The notes: generated from the letters alone by a model not told the origin. A stretch of 64,000 nucleotides of DNA from Methylocystis sp. KS32 (GCA_002862095.1 PHSQ01000005.1:1-64000); one strand, 5' to 3'. Positions 1 through 10,099 are shown, numbered from the stretch's first letter. A program made the numbers and translations.

Positions 1-5
1 TCTGG

Positions 6-28
6 CCCCCCCCCCCCCCCCCCCCCCC
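6..28. repeat. Homopolymer run of 23 C
   Basis: An uninterrupted C run sits at the extreme left of the window, just beyond the truncated end of the ISAs1 remnant. It may be genuine, or a mis-assembled or low-quality joint. Shorter G runs occur at 26888-26896 and 37924-37933. Confidence 0.9.
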
Positions 29-38
29 GGAACCGCCT

Positions 39-470
39 TCAGGCCCCTACGGAACCCGCGCGCCGACTTCCGCGAAGCCGCGTAGGATTTCGGGAAGATT
101 CTGCGATGACCCCGAACAGGATCGGATCGATACGGTTGACGAGGTCGCGCAGCCAGCGCTCGCTGGGAATGCCGAAATGGAATTCCGAGAAACGGCGCAG
201 AAAGGGAAGATGGCTCTAGCCCCAGGCGGCGGTCTCGTCGAAATCATCGCAAGAACGTATGGTTGCGCAGGTCAGCAGCAGCAAGACCTCGGCGAGGGGA
301 TACATCACGCGCCACGGCTCGCGTTCGTCCGAGAGCCTGGAAAAATGCTCGAGCAACGCGGCCAGCCGGTCGCGCGGAATCTCCTCGTCCGCAAGCTTGA
401 AAAGGAGATCATCCATGGCCGCGCTCCCTTCTCGAATCAGAGCGCCAAGGGAATCACAACACGCCGTCAA
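39..470 (-). pseudogene. ISAs1-family transposase, N-terminal remnant with in-frame amber stop
   Basis: The reading frame starting at 470 gives an 84-residue stretch like the N-terminal domain of ISAs1 transposases (LLEHFSRLSDERE, then YPLAEVLLLLTCA). It hits a TAG stop at about 216-218 but stays in the same frame beyond it as LPFLRRFSEFHFGIPSERW, a segment that normally follows directly in this family. The stop is therefore a nonsense mutation. The catalytic C-terminal part is missing: the frame ends at 39 beside the C run. A separate C-terminal ISAs1 piece lies at 13042-13347 on the other strand. Confidence 0.75.
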
Positions 471-642
471 CCCAAAATCAGCCTAAAACCGCGTTAACCT
501 GACTTCCGAGCCGTGTCCCGCCCTGGGCCCGCGGTTGCCGAACGGGACCAACCGTGTAACATTCTGCGAAGCAATCGAAGTCGCAGCCGAGACAAGGCCG
601 CCCCCTGATTAGCGCTGTCACTCAAATTCACATATAGCCCTT

Positions 643-1092
643 ATGTCAACTCGCCCTCCCAAAAAAGGATTACGGCCGTCGATCTCGAAAAAGGATTTCG
701 AAGCGCTTGCCGATTTCCGTTACCGAATGCGCCGATTCCTGCGCTTCAGCGAGGAGATCACGCGCCGACACGGCGTCACCCCGTTGCAATATCTGTTAAT
801 GCTCAACATCAAGGGATTTCCCGGCCGGGATTGGGCCACGGCCGGGGAACTCGCGGAACGATTGCAGGCCAAGCACCATGGCGTCGTTGCGCTCATCACG
901 AGATGCGAAAAACTTGGTCTTGTAGGTCGCAGCGCAAGCTCGACGGACAAGCGGCAGGTCGAGGTGCGGCTTTTGAAAAACGGCGAAGCACTTCTCTTAA
1001 AGCTCGCCGATCTCCATCGTGCCGAACTGCTCTCTTTTAAAGAGGTGTTTACGGTACCCGATGTCAAATCATTCGGGCGCGACGAAGACTGA
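643..1092 (+). CDS. MarR-family transcriptional regulator
   Basis: This is a 149-residue protein of the usual MarR length. A dimerisation helix (residues ~15-40) is followed by a winged helix-turn-helix (~60-110: TAGELAERLQAKHHGVVALITRCEKLGLV, then the basic wing SSTDKRQVEVRLL). MarR proteins are dimeric repressors that bind 15-20 bp palindromes and often respond to phenolic or lipophilic ligands. It lies in the same orientation as the RND pump operon at 2124-8087 but is now separated from it by an IS6 remnant. A palindrome over the pump promoter (1971-1989) makes it the likely local regulator; that link is inference. No clear Shine-Dalgarno precedes the ATG. Confidence 0.85.
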   Translation: MSTRPPKKGLRPSISKKDFEALADFRYRMRRFLRFSEEITRRHGVTPLQYLLMLNIKGFPGRDWATAGELAERLQAKHHGVVALITRCEKLGLVGRSASSTDKRQVEVRLLKNGEALLLKLADLHRAELLSFKEVFTVPDVKSFGRDED

Positions 1093-1156
1093 AGCCGTGC
1101 GTCTTAACGCGACTTTCGGCAATGATCCTCCGCAAGAGAGGGCATAGAGATCGAGG

Positions 1157-1826
1157 GGTTCTGTCGCAAATTTTTGGGTTGTGTCGCAAATTTTGTTTAC
1201 GGAGGCGACGTGGGGACTGAGAGTGAAGCGGCTTATGCCGCAAGGGCGTAGAACTGCTGCGCAGGCCGAAATTTGCCTCTGGTCTGCATCTGGTCCTTCC
1301 GGATCATATGCATGAGCTCGATCCCCGAGAGGGTCGCAGCAGCCGATCGAAATGATTTGAAACCCAGCCTCGGCCGCGTCACTCGCTTCACCGCTCGATG
1401 GTCCTGTTCGACGATATTATCGAGATATTTGATGCAGCGGATTTCGATGTCCGCTTCATGCTCCGCATTGTAGCTTTCGATCGCCGCCGTGTTGGCGCCG
1501 CTCTTGTCGATCGTGATCTTCTCCGGCGCGCCGTGGCGCCCGATCACCTTGCGCAAGAAGCGCAACGCGGCTTTGCAGTCCCTCTTGGCCGTTAGCAGGA
1601 AATCCACCGTCGCGCCTGCCTTGTCGACCGCCCGATACAGATATTTCCAGCAGCCTTTGACTTTCACGTAGGTCTCATCGAGACGCCACATACCAGCGGA
1701 CGCCCCAAAGGATCATGTCGGGTTCAAAATGGCTGCCCTTGAAATCGATCATCGCATTATTCCACATGCTCCACGCCCCGCGATCATAGCCCAAACCAAC
1801 CCGCGATAAAAATTTGCGATAGAGCC
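1157..1826 (-). mobile_element. Defective IS6-family element
   Basis: The element is bounded by near-identical 19-bp terminal inverted repeats, at 1157-1175 (GGTTCTGTCGCAAATTTTT) and 1808-1826. At 670 bp it is shorter than a typical IS6 element (about 800 bp) because the middle of the transposase is deleted. The flanking 8-bp segments differ, so no target duplication is visible. It sits between the MarR gene and the efflux operon. Confidence 0.8.
1233..1752 (-). pseudogene. IS6-family transposase with internal deletion
   Basis: The frame from 1752 begins MIDFKGSHFEPDMILWGVRW, the canonical IS6 N-terminus, and stops at about 1685. A second frame from 1691 (MWRLDETYVKVKG through to QFYALAA) holds the catalytic DDE core and the C-terminus. 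Normal IS6 transposases have a helix-turn-helix stretch between these parts (the SYRQLEE region); it is absent, and the junction is out of frame. The enzyme should be inactive. Confidence 0.85.
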
Positions 1827-1970
1827 GGTAGGAGCCGTATGCGGGAATTCGGCGAGTAAGGATCTGCGCGGGGGGCGCTCAGCAATGAGCGTCCCCGCGA
1901 TCCCCTGTTTCGTTACTTCGGGCCATCACGGCGCCTATCGGCACCTCTCGCATCGCAACGATACGGGATA

Positions 1971-2008
1971 TATATCATCTTGTGATATAAAATTTTGTGG
2001 GGTATAGG
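1971..2008 (+). promoter_or_regulatory. Candidate promoter with overlapping MarR-type operator for the RND operon
   Basis: A perfect inverted repeat TATATCA-N5-TGATATA occupies 1971-1989, the size and form of a MarR operator. It overlaps the -35 hexamer of a candidate sigma-70 promoter: TTGTGA (1980-1985), 17 bp, TATAGG (2003-2008). The RND permease starts at 2124, leaving a leader of about 110 nt. Binding by the MarR protein at 643-1092 is inferred. Confidence 0.6.
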
Positions 2009-2123
2009 GACATCTCCGGAACGGCTTCCATAAATTCAGTGTCTGCCGGCGTGGCGTGGAGCTGTTGGAGTTTCGCTTTGGGTCGATCGCGCCTACGCTG
2101 AAAACGAGGGGACTTGCGCCGTA

Positions 2124-5100
2124 ATGCTCGCTTTGGTTCTTATTGCGCTCAGGCGCCCCTATACCTTTATGGTCCTTGGCGTGGTGATCCTGATACTGGG
2201 AATCATCGCGGCGCTGAAAACCCCGATCGATATTTTTCCCGCGATCGGCATTCCCGTTGTCAGCGTGGTCTGGTCCTATATCGGCTTGGCGCCGGAAGAT
2301 ATGTCCGGCCGCGTGGTCTTTCCTTACGAACTTATTCTGACCACTCTCGTCAACGACATTGAACATGTCGAGTCGCAGAATTTTTTCGGCTTTGCGGTCA
2401 CGAAGATCTATTTCCAGCCTAAGGTGAACATCGATCTCGCCGTCGCGCAGGTGTCGGCGGCTTCCCAAACCGTTCTAAAAAGCCTGCCGCCTGGTATAAT
2501 TCCGCCAATGGTCGTGGTGTACAATGCTGCGTCCGTGCCGGTTATCCAGCTCGCGCTCTCCAGCAAAACCCGCAGCCAGGTCGAACTCAACGACACGGCA
2601 AATAATTTCCTCCGACCGTTGCTAACCACTATCCGGGGTGCGGCGGTACCCATTCCCTATGGCGGCAAAAGACGCCAGGTTCTCGTCGATCTCAATCAGG
2701 AGAAACTGCAGGCTCTCGGGCTGCAGGCCCAGGATGTCGTCAATACGATAGCGCGGCAAAATCTGATCATACCGGTTGGCACGGAGAAAATTGGCGAATT
2801 CGAATATAATGTGCTGATTAACGACGCCCCCGAGGAGGTCGCCGCCCTCAACGATCTACCGATCAAGCGCGCGGACGGGACTATCATCTATCTGCGCGAC
2901 ATCGGCCATACGCACAACGGCAATCCACCACAGATCAATCTGGTGCGCGTCAATAGCGGACCCGCGGTCCTGATGCCGATCCTGACCTCGGGCTCAGCTT
3001 CGACTTTGGAAGTGATTGAGGGCGTTAAAAAGCTACTTCCAAAGCTTCGCCTGATGCTACCGGAAGGGGTCGAAATGACTGTCGTCGGCGATCAATCGAC
3101 CTTCATTTCCGACTCGGTGACGAGCGTGATTCGTGAAGGGCTGATCGCGGCGGGGCTAACCGGCCTGTTGATCTTGTTGTTTTTGGGGAGTTGGCGCTCG
3201 ACGATCATCATCACCATTTCGATACCGCTGTCGATTCTCGCGGCGCTGGCGGTGATTTCGGCGCTTGGGGAAACGATCAATGTCATGACGCTTGGCGGAC
3301 TCGCATTAGCGGTCGGGATATTGGTCGACAACGCCACGGTGACGATCGAGAACGTCAGCCGTCATCTCGAGGCCGGCGAGTCGATTGACGTGGCGATCGT
3401 GGAGGCCGCCAAGGAAATTATCGCGCCCGCGACGGTGTCGCTAGTCTGCATCATCATGGTGTTCGCGCCTATGCTGTTGCTGGGCGGGGTGGCTGGCTAT
3501 CTCTTCCGGCCATTGGCGGAGACGGTTGTTTTCGCGATGATTGCCTCGTACATTCTAACCTATACGTTGGTTGAAACCATGGCGCGCTATTTCCTCGGCG
3601 AGCAACAAAGGCTCAAGGAAGAGGAAGAAGCGCACGGCCCGCGCCTACACGGGAATGTCGTGACGGCGCTCATGCGTTTCCAGGTCGCCTTTGAGCATCG
3701 CTTTGAAGCATTGGTGAGCGCCTATTCGCTAATGTTGGCGCTGGCGCTCTCGGCGCCGCGTCGCGTCGTCGCGGGCTTCATGGCGGCGGTGGCGCTATCG
3801 TTTGGCCTAACGCCTTTTCTTGGCAGCGACTTCTTCCCCGAGGCGGAGAGCAACCAGATAAGAATGTTTGTCCGGGCGCCGATGGGTATGCGGCTCGAGG
3901 AAACCGGCGTGCTTTGCGATCACATTGAGGCGAAGATCCGCGATATCGTACCCAAGGGATCTCTCGTCACCGTTGTCGACAACATCGGTCTGCCAGTCAG
4001 CGGCATCAATATGAGCTATAGCAGTTCCGGCACGATTGGATCGACCGACGCCGAGATTATGATAACCTTCGATCCGGCCCGCATCGCCAATGCCAATCCG
4101 ATAGTGGAGCAGTTGCGCGAAAAGCTGCCGCACGAATTTCCAGGCGTAAGTTTTGCAATGTTGCCGGCCGACATTGTGACGCAAATCCTCGATTTCGGCC
4201 AGCCAGCGCCGCTCGATATTCAGGTGACTGGCTCGATGCGCGACGAAAACCGCGCGTATATTGAGAATATCTTCGAGCGCGTCGCGCGGGTGCCTGGGAT
4301 CGCCGACCCACGCATACAGCAGGCCTATAATTATCCGTCGCTTTATGTCGATGTCGATCGTACGCTGGCGCAGGAAGTCGGGCTTTCCGAAGCAGACGTG
4401 ACGATGGCGTTGCAGTCCACACTGGCGGGCAGCTTCCAGAATGCACCCAATTTCTGGCTTGACCCCAAGAGCGGCGTCTCTTATCCGATCGTCGCGATGG
4501 AGCCTCAATTTTGGCTGACCGACTTCGAATCGCTCTACAATCAGTCGGTCTCCACTGGTGATCCGCCCCAGATTCTGGGTGGCGTCGCGACGTTGCGGCG
4601 CGGCTGGAGCGCCGGTGTCGTCAGCCGTTATAATTCGCAGCCGTCATTCGATATTTACGCCGGAATCAGAGGACGCGATCTCGGCGCCGTGGCTGACGAT
4701 ATTAACACGATCCTCAACGAGACGCGCAAGGAGGCGCCGGCGGCTTCCACAGTCGCGCTGCGTGGTCAGTACGCGACGATGAGCAGCGCCTATGCCGAGT
4801 TGCTGATTGGCTTGGCGCTCGCCGTGCTGTTTGTCTATCTGGTGATCGTCGTGAACTTCCAGTCCTGGCTCGACCCCTTTCTGATCGTTAGCGCTCTGCC
4901 AACGGCGTTAGCCGGGATTGTCTGGATACTGTTTCTCACCGGCACCACATTGTCCGTTCCGGCGCTGACCGGGGCTATCATGTGCATGGGAGTCGCCACG
5001 GCCAACAGCAATCTGATCGTTGCCTTCGCACGCGAGCGGCTCGACGCGGGCGACGAACCTCATCACGCCGCGTTGGCCGCGGGAACAACCCGGTTTCGTC

Positions 5101-5309
5101 CGGTGGTGATGACGGCGCTGGCTATGATCATCGGTATGATGCCAATGGCGTTCTCCGCTGAGCAAAATGCCCCGTTGGGGCGCGCGGTGATCGGTGGACT
5201 GGCCTTCGGAACTGCGGCCACATTGCTGTTGTTGCCCGTAATGTTCAGCCTCGCTCATGGATTCCTGGCGGGTCGTAAAACGCAAGGACAGACGCATGTC
5301 GCATTTTGA
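2124..5309 (+). CDS. RND-family multidrug efflux permease
   Basis: This is a 1061-residue inner-membrane pump of the AcrB/MexB superfamily, full length. The first transmembrane helix follows MLALVLIALRRPYTFMVLG. The large periplasmic loops (~40-330 and ~560-860) alternate with membrane bundles, and TM4 carries the proton-relay aspartate in LALAVGILVDNATVTIENV. RND pumps export hydrophobic compounds across both membranes using the proton gradient, with a periplasmic adaptor and an outer-membrane channel. Its stop overlaps the start of the adaptor gene by 14 bp, and all three pump genes are tightly packed, so they form one operon. The permease-first order is less common than adaptor-first. The exported substrate cannot be read from the sequence. 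Confidence 0.93.
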   Translation: MLALVLIALRRPYTFMVLGVVILILGIIAALKTPIDIFPAIGIPVVSVVWSYIGLAPEDMSGRVVFPYELILTTLVNDIEHVESQNFFGFAVTKIYFQPKVNIDLAVAQVSAASQTVLKSLPPGIIPPMVVVYNAASVPVIQLALSSKTRSQVELNDTANNFLRPLLTTIRGAAVPIPYGGKRRQVLVDLNQEKLQALGLQAQDVVNTIARQNLIIPVGTEKIGEFEYNVLINDAPEEVAALNDLPIKRADGTIIYLRDIGHTHNGNPPQINLVRVNSGPAVLMPILTSGSASTLEVIEGVKKLLPKLRLMLPEGVEMTVVGDQSTFISDSVTSVIREGLIAAGLTGLLILLFLGSWRSTIIITISIPLSILAALAVISALGETINVMTLGGLALAVGILVDNATVTIENVSRHLEAGESIDVAIVEAAKEIIAPATVSLVCIIMVFAPMLLLGGVAGYLFRPLAETVVFAMIASYILTYTLVETMARYFLGEQQRLKEEEEAHGPRLHGNVVTALMRFQVAFEHRFEALVSAYSLMLALALSAPRRVVAGFMAAVALSFGLTPFLGSDFFPEAESNQIRMFVRAPMGMRLEETGVLCDHIEAKIRDIVPKGSLVTVVDNIGLPVSGINMSYSSSGTIGSTDAEIMITFDPARIANANPIVEQLREKLPHEFPGVSFAMLPADIVTQILDFGQPAPLDIQVTGSMRDENRAYIENIFERVARVPGIADPRIQQAYNYPSLYVDVDRTLAQEVGLSEADVTMALQSTLAGSFQNAPNFWLDPKSGVSYPIVAMEPQFWLTDFESLYNQSVSTGDPPQILGGVATLRRGWSAGVVSRYNSQPSFDIYAGIRGRDLGAVADDINTILNETRKEAPAASTVALRGQYATMSSAYAELLIGLALAVLFVYLVIVVNFQSWLDPFLIVSALPTALAGIVWILFLTGTTLSVPALTGAIMCMGVATANSNLIVAFARERLDAGDEPHHAALAAGTTRFRPVVMTALAMIIGMMPMAFSAEQNAPLGRAVIGGLAFGTAATLLLLPVMFSLAHGFLAGRKTQGQTHVAF

Positions 5310-6504
5310 TCCCATCCATCCAGTGGAGCCCAGCCGAGAGGTTTTGGCTGCGCTGGCGCGCAAGACGCGGCGCTGGCTGATCGGACTGGCGCTGATTACG
5401 CTGGCGGTGGCGGCCTGGGGCGTTCTGTCGCGCCGGGCGCACGAGGCCGCATTAGCGAAAATCACGGACGAGGGGGCGACGCCGACCGTCGAATTGGTGA
5501 CGCCAAAAGTGTCTACCGCGGTGCAAGAATTGGTTCTTCCAGCGGATGTGGAGGCTTTCTACGACGCCCCGATCTACGCGCGGGTCAACGGCTATTTGAA
5601 GAGCTGGGCGCACGACATTGGCGATCATGTAAAGGCGGGCGAAGTATTGGCGGTTATCGACGCGCCGGACCTCGAGCAGCAGATCGAGCAGGCCAGAGGA
5701 GAACTGGGGCACAGCCTGGCCCAGCAGGGCCTTGCCGGCATTACAGCCAAACGGTGGACGAAACTGCGCGACCAGGACGCGGTTTCGCTGCAGAGCACGG
5801 ATGAAAAGACCAGCGATTTGATCGCCAAATCCTCAGCCGCGACGGCGGCCAAGGCCAACCTCGACCATCTTATGGTGATGAAGGATTTTTTGCAGCTTAC
5901 AGCGCCCTTCGATGGCATCGTGACGGCGCGTAACACCGACATCGGCGCGCTGGTGGACGCGGGCGTGGGCAAACGCGAATTGTTCCACGTCTCCGACATA
6001 CACGCGATGCGCGTCTATACTCGTGTGCCCGAAGCCTATGCCGCAAAGATGAAAATCGGGCTGAAAGGGCTGTTGCAACTGCCTCAATATCCGGGCCGCG
6101 ATTTCGAGGGCAAGATTATCCAGATGGCCAATGCGTTTGCCGTCAATTCGCGCACGATGTTGGTGCAGTTGCTGGCCGAAAATCCCCATGGCGCGCTGAT
6201 GCCGGGCGCTTATGCGCAAATCCGGTTCCAAATGCCGCCAGAAGGGGCGCCACTCTCGATTCCCGCGAGCACGCTAATTTTTCGAAACGCAAAGCCGCAA
6301 GTGGCCGTGGTGGACGAGCAAAGTCGTGTCCGGCTTAAGACCATCGCCATCGCGCGCGATCTCGGCACGAGCCTGGAAATCACCACGGGCCTTACGCCGC
6401 GGGAACGTATAATCAGAAATCCCTGGCAATCGATCCGCGATGGCGAGATCGTGCGCGTAAAGGAAGAGAATAACGATAAGGTCGCGCATGAGTCTACCAA
6501 ATGA
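5296..6504 (+). CDS. RND efflux membrane-fusion (periplasmic adaptor) protein, HlyD family
   Basis: This 402-residue protein has one N-terminal membrane anchor (TRRWLIGLALITLAVAAWGV, ~25-44) followed by barrel-sandwich/lipoyl-like halves (~85-125 and ~210-230, e.g. LTAPFDGIVTARNTDIGALV), a coiled-coil hairpin between them, and a beta-barrel domain. It bridges the permease at 2124 to the outer-membrane protein at 6501. The ATG at 5296 was chosen because AAGGACAG precedes it and the protein then begins MSHFDPIHPVEPS; an upstream in-frame ATG at 5257 lies inside the permease gene. It ends in a 4-bp ATGA overlap with the next gene. Confidence 0.92.
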   Translation: MSHFDPIHPVEPSREVLAALARKTRRWLIGLALITLAVAAWGVLSRRAHEAALAKITDEGATPTVELVTPKVSTAVQELVLPADVEAFYDAPIYARVNGYLKSWAHDIGDHVKAGEVLAVIDAPDLEQQIEQARGELGHSLAQQGLAGITAKRWTKLRDQDAVSLQSTDEKTSDLIAKSSAATAAKANLDHLMVMKDFLQLTAPFDGIVTARNTDIGALVDAGVGKRELFHVSDIHAMRVYTRVPEAYAAKMKIGLKGLLQLPQYPGRDFEGKIIQMANAFAVNSRTMLVQLLAENPHGALMPGAYAQIRFQMPPEGAPLSIPASTLIFRNAKPQVAVVDEQSRVRLKTIAIARDLGTSLEITTGLTPRERIIRNPWQSIRDGEIVRVKEENNDKVAHESTK

Positions 6505-8087
6505 GATTTCTTGCATTTGGAACAATGGCGCTGTGCATTGGGATCGGATTGTGCGGCTGCAATTTCGCGCCGTCATATGAGCCGCCCGCCGTGGAGACGC
6601 CGACGGCCTTCAAGGAGGCGGCGGGCGCGGGGAGCGCGATCGTCAAGGCGGTCGATAAAAAGTCAGCGCCGGGAGAACCGCAGTGGTTTTCCTCCGATCC
6701 GTCTGATCTGCGGCCGCGCGGCCCGTGGTGGAACGCCTTCAAGGATCGGGATCTCGACAAGCTCGAAGCGCAGGTGCGACCCGGCAATCCAGACGTTGCG
6801 GCGGCGTTGGCGACAATGGATCGCGCTCGCGCTTTAGCCGCTAGGGCGATGGCGGGGCTGTCGCCGGCCGTCAATATGGGTGGCCAGATCACCGCCAACA
6901 AGGAATCGGAGCATCGGCCGATGCGAACCGCCGATCTTCCTCCCGCCGCCACGGATTATGCCCGCAGGGCGTTGTCCGGCGGCGTGCCGCTCAATCCACC
7001 CGATCATTATGGCGACAATCAACTCGGTTTTCAGTCGAGCTACGAGATCGACCTCTGGGGACGTGTAAGGAATCTGGCGGCGGCGGGCGCGACGCAGGCG
7101 GAGGCCTCGGAGGCCGATCTGGCGGCGATCGAATTGAGCATAGAGGCCGAATTGGCGCGCGACTACATCGCACTCGAAGGGCTCGACGCGGAGATCACGT
7201 TGTTAAATGAGATCGTCGCCGCTTTTGACGACACGCTGGACATGACGCAGAAAAGGGTGAGGGGCGGCGTGAGCCCGCCAACGGACGAGTCGCGAGCGCA
7301 ATCCCAGCTCGATTTCGCCAAGGCGCAAATCCCCGACCTTCAAGCGCGGCGCGCCTTGCTGGAACATGCGATTGCGACGCTGATCGGGAAGCCGGCCTCC
7401 GGGTTTTCACTATCGATGAGAAGGCGTTTCGTCGCGTCGCCACGAATTCCCCTGGGGGCTCCGTCGCAACTCTTGGAGCGTCGCCCGGACATCGCGTCGG
7501 CGGAACGGCGGGTTGCGAGCGCGAACCGTACCATCGGTGTAGCGCGGGCAGCGTTTTTTCCTAGATTCACGATTAATCTTTCCGGCGGGACGCAGGACAC
7601 GGGGGTAAGCCTCTTTAACATGCGCAACAGTGTTTGGTCGCTGGGACCCGCGATGACGCTGCCAATATTCGACGGTGGCGCGCACACGGCGGATCTGCGA
7701 GAGGCGGAAGCAGCTTATCTAGCAGCCGTGGATCAATACCGCAGCCATGTGTTGAAGGCGATCATGGAGGTCGAAGACGCATTGGCGCAAATCAATTATC
7801 TCGCCCGCGAGGCCAAGCAAATAAACGATGCCGTGATTGCAACGAACAAGACACTGGATTTGGAATTGAAGCTCTATAAAGAAGGCGCGGTGATTTACAT
7901 TGAGGTAGAGGCAGCGCAAGCTGACTCGCTTCAGGCGCGAATTCAGGCGGTCAGATTGCAAACGCAGCGGCTTCAGGCGTCACTGTCGCTGATCGTGGCC
8001 TTGGGCGGCGGTTGGACTGCGCCCGTGTTCACTGCGCCGGAGTCCGAGCAGCCCTGCGCCATATGTGAAGTGGCCGCACAACTTTAG
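6501..8087 (+). CDS. RND efflux outer-membrane lipoprotein, NodT/TolC-like family
   Basis: This 528-residue protein has a lipoprotein signal peptide (FLAFGTMALCIGIGLCGCNF, lipobox cysteine about residue 20) and two outer-membrane-efflux repeats of long alpha-hairpins (~60-290 and ~320-510), as in the OprM/NodT group. The motif LLERRPDIASAERRVASANR is characteristic. It completes the tripartite pump with the two upstream genes and is translationally coupled to the adaptor through ATGA. The C-terminus carries a short Cys-containing tail (QPCAICEVAAQL) not usual for the family. Confidence 0.92.
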   Translation: MRFLAFGTMALCIGIGLCGCNFAPSYEPPAVETPTAFKEAAGAGSAIVKAVDKKSAPGEPQWFSSDPSDLRPRGPWWNAFKDRDLDKLEAQVRPGNPDVAAALATMDRARALAARAMAGLSPAVNMGGQITANKESEHRPMRTADLPPAATDYARRALSGGVPLNPPDHYGDNQLGFQSSYEIDLWGRVRNLAAAGATQAEASEADLAAIELSIEAELARDYIALEGLDAEITLLNEIVAAFDDTLDMTQKRVRGGVSPPTDESRAQSQLDFAKAQIPDLQARRALLEHAIATLIGKPASGFSLSMRRRFVASPRIPLGAPSQLLERRPDIASAERRVASANRTIGVARAAFFPRFTINLSGGTQDTGVSLFNMRNSVWSLGPAMTLPIFDGGAHTADLREAEAAYLAAVDQYRSHVLKAIMEVEDALAQINYLAREAKQINDAVIATNKTLDLELKLYKEGAVIYIEVEAAQADSLQARIQAVRLQTQRLQASLSLIVALGGGWTAPVFTAPESEQPCAICEVAAQL

Positions 8088-8234
8088 CCGTCGAAAGGGA
8101 CATTGGCGCGGGGATATACCAGAGGTTGTGGGTCGGCCAAGATTTCGCGAGAAAGGAGTTTGTTGTCACGCCGGATGACAAAGCTCGGGCGGAGATCGTA
8201 GACAGCGATGCTCGACCCGGAATGGCGCACCCTC

Positions 8235-9192
8235 ATGCCTTATAAATTCAACGCGGATCGCCGCCACAAATTTGCGAAGGCCAAATACAAAGTGACGAAT
8301 TGGCCGGCCTACGACGCCGCTCTCGTGCGGCGGGGAAGCCTTACAGTTTGGGTCACCGAAGAAGCCATCGCCGCCTGGCATGCGCCGGCGACGGGCAAGC
8401 GGGGCGGCCAGCCGCTTTATTCTGATGTCGCGATCGAGACCGGGCTGGCGCTGCGTCTGGTCCTCCATCAACCGCTTCGTCAAACCGAAGGCGCGTTGCG
8501 CTCGATCGCGGATTTGCTCGGCGTCGATCTTCGCATTCCCGATCACACGACGTTCAGCCGTCGTAGCGCCCGTCTGACCATCTTGCCCAAGCGCGTCGTG
8601 CGTGACGAGCCCTTGCATTTGCTGATCGACAGCACTGGGATCAAAATCTATGGCGAAGGCGAGTGGCTGGGCGAAAAGCACGGCGCGCGCGCGTCGGCGA
8701 TGGCGGAAGCTGCACATCGGCGTCGACGCCGGTTCACACGAGATCGTCGCCGTGGAATTGACGCCGGACGATATCGGCGACGTCACGGCGGTTCCCGATT
8801 TGCTGGATCAGATCGAGGGCGAGATCGCAGCGGTGACCGGCGATGGGGCTTATGACGGCCAGAGCGTCTATGACGCGGTCGCGGCGCGTCATCCGGGCGC
8901 CGCCGTCATCGTCCCGCCCCGATCGACAGCTATCACCAGCGAGACGGTAGCGACGCCGCGCGACCAGCATCTCGCCGTCATCGCCGAGCACGGGCGCATC
9001 GGCTGGCAACGCAGTTCCGGTTACTCCCGACGCAGCCTGGTGGAAACGGCGATCTATCGTTACAAGACCATCATTGGCCGCCGTCTTCATGCCCGGAATC
9101 TGCCCAATCAAAAGACCGAGGCGAAAATTGGCTGCAACGCTCTCAATCGCATGACCGCGATGGGCATGCCGGTTTCCGTTCGTGTCGAGTGA
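8235..9192 (+). pseudogene. IS5-family transposase, frameshifted by a 2-bp contraction
   Basis: Two overlapping frames together make a complete IS5-type DDE transposase. The first (8235 to about 8690) runs MPYKFNADRRHKFAKAKY to IDSTGIKIYGEGEWL; the second continues RRRWRKLHIGVDAGSHEI through the DGAYDG and RRSLVETAIYRYK catalytic regions to 9192. The break falls in an alternating CG tract at about 8687-8698, where one extra CG would restore the frame, so slippage is the likely cause. It could also be a sequencing error. No matching terminal inverted repeat was found on the left, so that end may be lost. Confidence 0.8.
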
Positions 9193-9245
9193 GATGACGC
9201 TGCCAGCCGAAATTGCGCCCTCAGCCCATTCATGCACCAACGCCG

Positions 9246-10099
9246 TGCATTGTAGCTCTGCTCAAAGCCGCCGCCGGCCACCGGCATGATGCGCGACTCT
9301 TCATCTGTGAGGTTGATCTGATCTTGCGGCAGCGGTCCCGCGGTTGGAGGTCGCGGCGGCTTTCCGCCAGGCTTCTTGCCCCTCGCCGCGGTCTTGGCCA
9401 CGCGCGCCGCGAGTTTGGCTTCATGCTCCGCCAACTCCCGCGCGTAACGCTCCTTGGCGCGCGCCTCAATCTTCGTGCGCGCTTCGGCAAGCTTGCGCAA
9501 ACGCTCCTCGCGACGCGCCAGTTCATCCGGTATCGACATGCCGTCGGGAATATCCGCTGTATCCGCCCCCTCAGCTTTGGCCATCAGATCGGCGACCTCG
9601 GCCTGCAATTGCGCCTCGATCTTGCCTGCGTGCTCGTAGGACAGCGCGCTATGTCGGCTGGCGTTGGCGTGGATCTTCGTGCCGTCGAGCGCAATCGTTC
9701 CCATTTTCAGCACACCCATCTCGCGCGCCAGCAACAGCACCTGAACGAACAGCGCGTTGATCTCGTTCAGAAACCGCCGCCGGAACGCAGCGATCGTGTC
9801 GTGGTCGGGATGATCGTTAGCCGCAATGAAGCGAAACGCCACCGAGTCATAGCTGGCCCGCTCCAGCTTGCGACTCGAAAACACGCCAGTCGCATAGCCA
9901 TAAACCAAGAGGCCGAGCAGCAACGCTGGATGATACGACGCCGACCCAGAGCCGCGATAACTGCCGCTCATCGCGGACAAGTCGAGGCCGTCGATCACTT
10001 CCACCACGAACCGCGCCAGATGCTTTTCCGGCAACCATTCATCCACCGACGGCGGCAACAAAAGCCGGTCTCTCGATCAATCAGACGGAAATTGCTCAT
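9246..10099 (-). pseudogene. IS1182-family transposase, 3'-truncated and frameshifted
   Basis: The frame reads LPPSVDEWLPEKHLARFVVE through TIALDGTKIHANASRHSAL to GGGFEQSYNA, a typical IS1182 transposase N-terminal half. Translation should start at the ATG at 10097-10099 (MSNFRLIDRETGF), but a T run at about 10066 appears one base short and puts this start out of frame. The C-terminal half with the final catalytic glutamate is gone: similarity ends at about 9246, where IS5-associated sequence begins. The element is dead. Confidence 0.82.

Noticed and set aside
1149-1834. 8-bp target duplication flanking the IS6 remnant
   Set aside because: The flanks (GATCGAGG and GGTAGGAG) do not match, so the element has rearranged or moved with flanking DNA.
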